Part shown: positions 59,175-64,000 of the stretch, one piece after another | How the letters are laid out: each line of letters starts with the position of its first letter | Position numbering within the stretch: the stretch's first letter is position 1 | Source of the DNA: Planococcus citri | Lineage: Eukaryota; Arthropoda; Insecta; Hemiptera; Pseudococcidae | DNA length: 64,000 bases | Direction of reading: 5' to 3' | NCBI RefSeq assembly: GCF_950023065.1 | Contig: NC_088679.1 | Coordinates: forward strand, 30,566,001-30,630,000 | Translations under genes and position numbers: made by a program | The notes under the pieces: model-generated | The model's input: only the letters and a program-made list of their open reading frames with translations | Told to the model about the DNA's origin: nothing | Database searches by the model: none

Positions 59175-61152
59175 CTGAAAACAGAATTATTACACGATTC
59201 AATGACCAGTTAACAAAAGGTTTTGTACACGATCGATTTACATGTGCTAAGTAGGTACTACATCTACAGAATTACCTACGGATTGAGCCATTACGAGATA
59301 AAGTCGTCTCTATAATGGCCAAGATTAGCCGTGAAATTGCCATTCTTAAAGAATAGGACGTAATACTACGAATATTATTGTCATTGTCATTGTCATTGTA
59401 TGTATAAAAAATTACTCGTCGAGTCGTCAAACAAAATACCGCTATTCTACATATTACATTTATAAATGATAATTGTCCCAATGTTTTATGCTTCTTTTTT
59501 TTTTTACTTATCTCAGCTATCATATTTAAGAAAACAAAAACGCCTGTCGCTAATTACTGGCAACCATTATTATGTAAAAGAAAGAAAAATGATAAAAATA
59601 ATTCGACGATTATAATTAGATATGGATGGGTGGGAACAATTCGCGAATCAGCATTTTAAAACTAGTAAGAGTGTATCTAGAAGAAAGCATAAGTGGTTTG
59701 ATGATATGTATATTTTCGTCTAGTTAAACAACATCGCGCTATCAGGTCTCTTTCTCCAGTTTGGTCGTTTTAAATACCAAATTGGCGAAATTTTTACACT
59801 CGGTGAGATCCATTTGTTGGCATACCATACGTCTCTTTTTTTTCTCGTTTTCTTGATGGACGAGTTTAACGAGCGAGGTGATTCGCGAAGGTGAATATTT
59901 TAAAATGTAAATTTTCGGATTTCAGGGCATTTGGATTGTAATTTACGAAAGAGGTCCTAATACAGAAGAGATTTGTAAGAAGAAGTTAATAATGTTTAAA
60001 TGGATTGAAAATTCAAATTAACGAAAGGATGCGATATGAAAAGGGAGCTTTCATTTGTGTTAGAATGGGTTTACTTCGTTTACTTGTTGGGGGGGGGGGT
60101 TCCACTACCTATTCAATTCGAGCTGTTCCTGATCTGCAAAATTTGAGAAAAAAACATGTAAGAGTACTTGAGACGAAGCTAACATATAAAAAAATCGTCA
60201 TTTTTTCGCTGTTTTCAGAATACCTAAGGATGTCAAGTCGAAAGAAAAAGCTTCGTTTTTTGGCTTACGAATTCAAAAGAGTATAAGTTGAAAAAAAGAG
60301 GAAAATAAAAATTTAAAATCTTATAAAAAATGATAAAACTGTGTTTTGAAAAATTTGAAATACTAAAAAAATTGATTTTAATAATTTTTTAATCTAATTT
60401 CTGTGATTTTCAGTGAACAAATTTTACTTGAAACAATTTTTAAGTAAATTTAAGAAATTTTTATCATCTTTTGAATACTTCTAATGATATTTTATCGACT
60501 TTTTTCATTTTTTCTAATGATTTTTTTTTATTAAAAATAACTTGAAATACCTACTTACAGTAAGAATTGTTGAAAATGGCGATGATCAGTATTGTTCAAA
60601 TCACAAAGAATTACTAAAATATGAGCTCACAATTTTTTCAAATCAACTTTTGTGATTCTTTGGGGGAATGATTTTACTTTAAACTATTTTGAAGCAAATT
60701 TGACAAATTTTTACAATTTTTTTGAATACCTTTCTTGATATTTTATCGACTTTTTTGATTTTTTCTAATAATTGTTCTTCCATTTCAACAAATATTTTTG
60801 TAATTTCTTGGTGATTTTTTAAAAATTGGCACTTTTCTAGTTCACATGACAATTGGCATATTCTTTCGTTTTTGAGTTATATGTATGTGTGCAATGTGCA
60901 TATTCTAAAAGTACATAAAATTACCTTCTAAATGAGCCATGGCAGAGCCAGGTACGTATTTTCATGCAAAATTACACTTTTATGAGCAATTGAACATTCA
61001 AAATATTTCAACTTGTAAAACACGTTTGAAGAGATTTGAAAAAATGTCCAAAATGCTGATCTCCAAATGCTTAGTTACTGACGAATAATTTTACGAGATA
61101 TAATTTTGGTTTATAAGTTTTTAAAAAAGTCGTATCCAAAATTTGAAACGTG
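59175..61152. other. gene-poor stretch upstream of gene 3
   Basis: A G-run near 60092 interrupts a 93-codon frame (60005-60286) that has no other support. A short direct repeat carrying 'gatattttatcgacttttt' occurs near 60487 and 60741. The 5' exon and promoter of gene 3 may lie here but were not identified. Confidence 0.4.
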
Positions 61153-61575
61153 AATGAATGAATAAATTTTTATTTAGAGACGCCCAGCAACTTAGGCTTT
61201 TTTGCGTCTGCTGACATTCAACAATATAACAACAAATATAACATGAAAAAATAAACAGGAAATATATAACATGCAAAAGAAAAATAACATTGAAAAAATT
61301 TAAGAAAAAGCACTAAGGAAAAAATAATGTGTTTAAATATCATTGAATAAGTTAGACTCTTTTAGAAAAATGAACAATTTCTGGCACAGATTTTCATCAT
61401 CAGCTTTCAGATGAGCATATTTAAAGTCACTGCCTAGTATATTTTCTACTTTTGATTTGTATAGTATGCATGAGTCCAGTATATGTTGAATGGTTACATC
61501 TGTATCACAAGTTGGGCATTTTTTCAGAGATTTTGTTTTCGATGGAACTTTTTAAAATACCGTTTGTGACTTTTT
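61153..61575 (-). mobile_element. 5'-truncated LINE (non-LTR retrotransposon) 3' end
   Basis: On the - strand a frame ending at a TAA (61335-61333) contains 'CPTCDTDVTIQHILDSC'. This C-x2-C...H-x4-C arrangement is the cysteine-histidine motif seen near the C-terminus of the reverse-transcriptase protein in Jockey/CR1/I-type LINEs. Upstream in another register, 'NGILKSSIENKISE' fits the same protein, so a one-base shift in an A-run breaks it. Downstream there is a 3' UTR ending in AAATAAA-like text and a short TTCATTCATTC tail, typical of such elements. Only the last part of the element is present. Confidence 0.8.
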
Positions 61576-62340
61576 ATTTAGGTTCGTTGACATTTACTCA
61601 AATACTTCCCCCCTCTTTCTTCAAACCTCATTGTCCTAAACGCACAAAAGTAGGCAAAAGGTTTTTTTTTGCCAGACTAATTACACAGAATATTTGTTTT
61701 TTTTTTCTGGTCATAACTTCCCAAAAAGTTTAGGTTTTTGCCGAAATTGCCAAAAAAATTCCGAAAAAAAATCTGTTTGCTGTCATAATTATCAGAATAA
61801 TTGGTTCTTTTTCATCAACATCGTCAAAGTTTCGTTTTTTGCCAAAATTACAGAAAAAATTTTTTATATCCAAAATTTCATAAAAGTCTTGCTTTTTGAT
61901 CATGAAAATCTGATTTCAAATTTGATTTTTTTGTCAAAATCGCAGAAAAAACTTTTTATATCCAAAATTTCATAAAAGTCTTGCTTTTTGATCATGAAAA
62001 TCTGATTTCAAATTTGATTTTTTTGTCAAAATTGCAAAAAAATTTTTAAAATCAAAATTAACAAATCAATTATTTTTTGCCAAAATGGAAAAAAATCTGA
62101 TTTTTTGCAAAAATTGTAAAAAACAACCTATTTTTGTCAACATTTTCAAAAAAGACTGTTTTATTTCGAAATTGCCAAAAAATTTGTTTTTTTTGCCAAA
62201 ATTTCAAAAATACTGATCGTTTGTGTGTTTCTTGTCATATGCTTAAAAGTCTTATTGTTGGCAAAGATTGCTATAGATCTTCCTTCTTTAAACAAAATTG
62301 CAGAACGTCTTTTTTGCCCAAATTTCAAGAAATTCTTACT
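61576..62340. repeat. degenerate TTTTTGCCAAAATT-type repeat with a 92-bp direct duplication
   Basis: Words such as 'tttttgccaaaattgc' and 'caaaatttca.aaaa' recur through the stretch. Within it, 'tccaaaatttcataaaagtc' starts at 61869 and again at 61961, and the 92-bp unit is almost perfectly repeated, including 'ttgctttttgatcatgaaaa'. The frames here (61452, 61694 and 62134) follow the repeat and are not genes. Confidence 0.75.
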
Positions 62341-62499
62341 GCAGGAAATTATTTTTTTGGGAAAATTCATTCAGTACAGAGAAATGGTCGTTTGGAGAAT
62401 ATTTATTTGGGAAATCGGATTCGAGAATTCAGAGGCAGGAAAAATTTATTCGAGGAAATGGTCATGAAAATTCATCCTAGAATTTTTTGTTTGTTATAA

Positions 62500-64000
62500 T
62501 TGTAATGACTTTGACATAATTTTTTGCAATTTTCTGATTCACATATTTTTCTCTGATCACTTTGTCAAATTTTCGTACCTAGTTTCATCCAATTTTTGTA
62601 CTTAATCTTTGCTTGTGTTCTTGTTTTACGGAATTTTATACTCACTTTGACGATTATACATAACCAAAAATTTATTTGCCATTTGAGCAAATTCTATTTC
62701 AACAGTCCCAAAGGCTCATATAATAAGTAGGTAATTTGCTCAAGACAATAATTTTTCGCAGAGTATTTGTGAAATTTACCTACTAGTCAAAAAATATGTA
62801 GATACTAAAATTCAACAGAATTTCGAATGATCGTGTTTTTTCCTCTTTTTTTTTTTGGCCAAGAAAAGTTAGCCATGTAGCATATAAAAAATCAGTGAAA
62901 CGACTTAATTTTCATACATTTGTTCCGATTTCCCTTCACGAATAAATCGGAAAAAAATTTCAAAACTTGAACTTTTACTTTCGTCAAGATGCAAACTTAA
63001 GCCTCAAAGTTAACGCATCAAAGGTAACGAAAACTAGAAAGTGTTAATAAACCGGTTGGTTTTTATGTGGTCTGGTGCAGTAGGTGATCTTCTTCGGGTG
63101 CGTAATACAATAGTAGAGATATGTAGATACATATGCGAGTGTACATTGTATACACAAGTACAGTTAGCTCGTATTACGCTAGTATATCCTATCAAATTCA
63201 TCATATCAAAACCCACGACGACGATGGTTACACCTTGAACCAGTAATACGCGGTCTAATAATTATTGTCGGTACTTATTTCGTACATCTCACAATCGTAA
63301 TTCGTAGCTCGCGATAGTTGGTTTCTTTTTGCTCTCTGCTTCATCGACTATGTTGACGTTGACTTTGCAATGGGGTGTATTTCCGTCGGCGATACATTTT
63401 CTTCCAAAAGACTGAACCAAAATGGGTTATTTTTGTTCCTTAAATAGGTACTGTACTGGGTGGACGGACGGGACAGACGTGTCTACATACACATGTAGAG
63501 CTTCGAGTAAACACCACGCTGGATTTCTTTTTCTATTTATCTTCTTCTTAACATCGTCTATAGCACGAGGTACGAGTACATAGCTCGTCGTTCATTTAGC
63601 CGGAAAATGTTTTCTGCTCTTTTGTCCGGGTGTTCGTGTACCAAGAGTAAATAATCGTTGACATTTAGAAAATGAATTATTTCCTACATTTTAGGTACCC
63701 AAAGTTCATAGCTATACTCGTAGTTGTTGACACGCGTGCGAGCTAATCGTAAAAAAATATATACCGCTACTTACAAAATGAAAAAAAATAACTCCGAGTT
63801 TGGTAAATATTGAGACAATATAAAAAAAAAGGGGTGAAAACAAGACAGGTAGATATAAACGTCGATATGTTCCACATTTATAAATATTTCATTATCTTTC
63901 CACGATTTAAAAAAAAAGATCTGGTCTTTAAAAAAAAAAATGAATTAAAAAAAATCCCAAGAGATAACAAAACATTTAAAATTTTCCACTTTACTTTTAC
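62500..64000. other. gene-poor right end
   Basis: AT-rich and non-repetitive. 'gctacttacaaaatg' near 63770 would read as a splice donor on the - strand, but there is no coding evidence upstream of it. Confidence 0.35.

Noticed and set aside
62134..62499. 121-codon frame
   Set aside because: It begins in the TTTTTGCCAAAATT repeat, is Phe/Lys/Asn driven, and has overlapping rivals in two other frames.
1..64000. tRNA, rRNA, CRISPR or bacterial-type operons
   Set aside because: I found no B-box-like GGTTCGAATCC arm in a cloverleaf, no regular spacer array and no compact gene series.

Overview
The window looks like a piece of an insect or other arthropod nuclear genome. It is AT-rich with long non-coding stretches. 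Genes are split by introns of 2-7 kb with GT/AG borders, and AATAAA or ATTAAA poly(A) signals occur. There are many DNA-transposon remnants with inverted ends and TA target duplications, a LINE 3' end and several tandem arrays. The short palindrome TAGGTACCTA and its halves are scattered everywhere. I see no bacterial operons, tRNAs, rRNAs or CRISPR arrays. The sequence does not settle the order. Sap-feeding Hemiptera (mealybug or scale type) or Lepidoptera are guesses from the TAGGTA/TACCTA habit.

Layout: 1-17.3 kb is gene-poor and holds several repeats: a GC-richer tandem array at 3.1-3.6 kb, a small MITE at 7.0-7.3 kb, a GATCAGATC array at 8.8-9.0 kb, two copies of a diverged dispersed repeat, and a 1.25 kb TTTACCAAA-type minisatellite at 15.0-16.3 kb. 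From 17.3 to 25.1 kb lies gene 1, a three-exon gene on the + strand. It encodes a 300-aa secreted protein with AAP-rich and VPVP-rich blocks, of cuticular-protein type. Its intron 1 holds an ATCGAT-rich array and its intron 2 a 957 bp MITE. 25-31.5 kb is gene-poor. From 31.6 to 40.8 kb lies gene 2 on the - strand: a 689-aa secreted, Cys-free Tyr/Pro/Asn/Gln-rich protein whose first nine codons sit 7.1 kb upstream of the main exon. Between 42.5 and 45 kb there are GATCCGGATC repeats and a 1.09 kb foldback element. At 45.45 kb an isolated first exon encodes the start of a signal peptide (gene 4, rest not found).

49.9-57.15 kb is a tandem duplication of a roughly 2.8-2.9 kb unit. Each unit carries a small secreted peptide gene with a six-cysteine inhibitor-cystine-knot (ICK, knottin) pattern and, upstream, a possible 73-codon terminal exon. 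Copy A keeps an intact ICK gene but a broken 73-codon exon; copy B is the reverse. Three insertions (two in A, one in B) are recognisable because the other copy shows the empty site. 58.2-59.2 kb holds gene 3 (- strand), a 325-aa Q-rich secreted protein. 59.2-64 kb is gene-poor, with a 5'-truncated LINE 3' end at 61.15-61.58 kb.

Common theme: genes 1-3 encode secreted proteins with no cysteine after the signal peptide, as expected of structural cuticle or matrix proteins. In genes 1, 2 and 4 an intron interrupts the signal-peptide region in phase 0. The most interesting locus is the ICK pair: leader, signal peptide and 3' UTR are nearly unchanged while the loops between the cysteines have diverged strongly.
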